This document shows positions 63,991-64,000 of a stretch of DNA of 64,000 bases, piece by piece. Position 1 is the stretch's first letter; every line of letters starts with the position of its first letter. Under the pieces are notes generated by a model, which ran no database searches, had not been told where the DNA came from, and saw nothing but the letters and a program-made list of their open reading frames with translations. The DNA is from Eubacterium plexicaudatum ASF492. GTDB lineage: Bacteria > Bacillota > Clostridia > Lachnospirales > Lachnospiraceae. The position numbers were made by a program, and so were the translations under genes. The stretch lies in assembly GCF_000364225.2 (NCBI RefSeq), contig NZ_AQFT02000001.1, forward strand, positions 2,666,001 to 2,730,000. Direction: 5' to 3'.

Positions 63991-64000
63991 GCTTCATCCT

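Overview
The window looks like chromosome of a gut-type Lachnospiraceae/Clostridia (Firmicutes). It has mid-40s to high-40s GC by eye, strong AGGAGG ribosome sites, many carbohydrate PTS and ABC systems, and Clostridia-type families (GH112 phosphorylase, DUF6106-like, DUF1622, DUF1703-type ATPase, PaaK paired with a tandem ACT protein). No rRNA, tRNA, CRISPR array, phage or complete insertion sequence was seen.

Layout. 0-2.2 kb: UDP-glucose dehydrogenase (cut by the window edge) and a sugar nucleotidyltransferase. 2.3-5.7 kb: phenylacetate-CoA ligase, ACT protein, MATE exporter. 5.8-14.6 kb: a galacto-N-biose/lacto-N-biose locus with a (broken) AraC regulator, a sugar ABC importer, a DUF6106-like protein, and an N-acetylhexosamine kinase read in one frame with a GH112 phosphorylase. 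15.0-21.4 kb: a hexitol PTS operon (mannitol-type IIBC and IIA, PRD activator) that carries a sorbose-1-phosphate-reductase-like dehydrogenase and a PfkB kinase instead of MtlD. 21.6-23.3 kb: a DUF1703-type ATPase. 23.4-27.9 kb: trehalose PTS, phospho-trehalase and TreR with three clear operators.

27.9-42.3 kb and 53.0-56.2 kb hold the most unusual content, a split Ter/Tel stress-response system. The first part has four TerD-family proteins, an AIM24 protein, a Ca2+ P-type ATPase, a hybrid histidine kinase, a HAD phosphatase, TelA, YceG, and a second YceG-like protein fused to a trypsin-like protease. The second part has the proposed metabolite-making enzymes: an HpcH/CitE-like aldolase, a StiP protein and a PRTase-TRSP protein. 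Between the two parts lie a peptide ABC importer, a degenerate HPr-like protein, DUF1622, a permuted GH3 beta-glucosidase, a deleted MATE gene and a cation/proton antiporter. A 166-bp palindromic repeat sits at the end of the histidine kinase gene, and a solo end of the same repeat family lies at 42.3 kb.

56.4-64.0 kb: a PLP aminotransferase, phosphate acetyltransferase, an ECF-like sigma factor overlapping its putative anti-sigma factor, and a CheC / receiver / GGDEF-EAL signalling operon.

A caution runs through the whole annotation. At least nine genes carry single-base losses, almost all in short A or T runs, and repairing each run by one base restores full-length family proteins. This fits homopolymer consensus errors at least as well as true decay, and it also casts doubt on the kinase-phosphorylase fusion.
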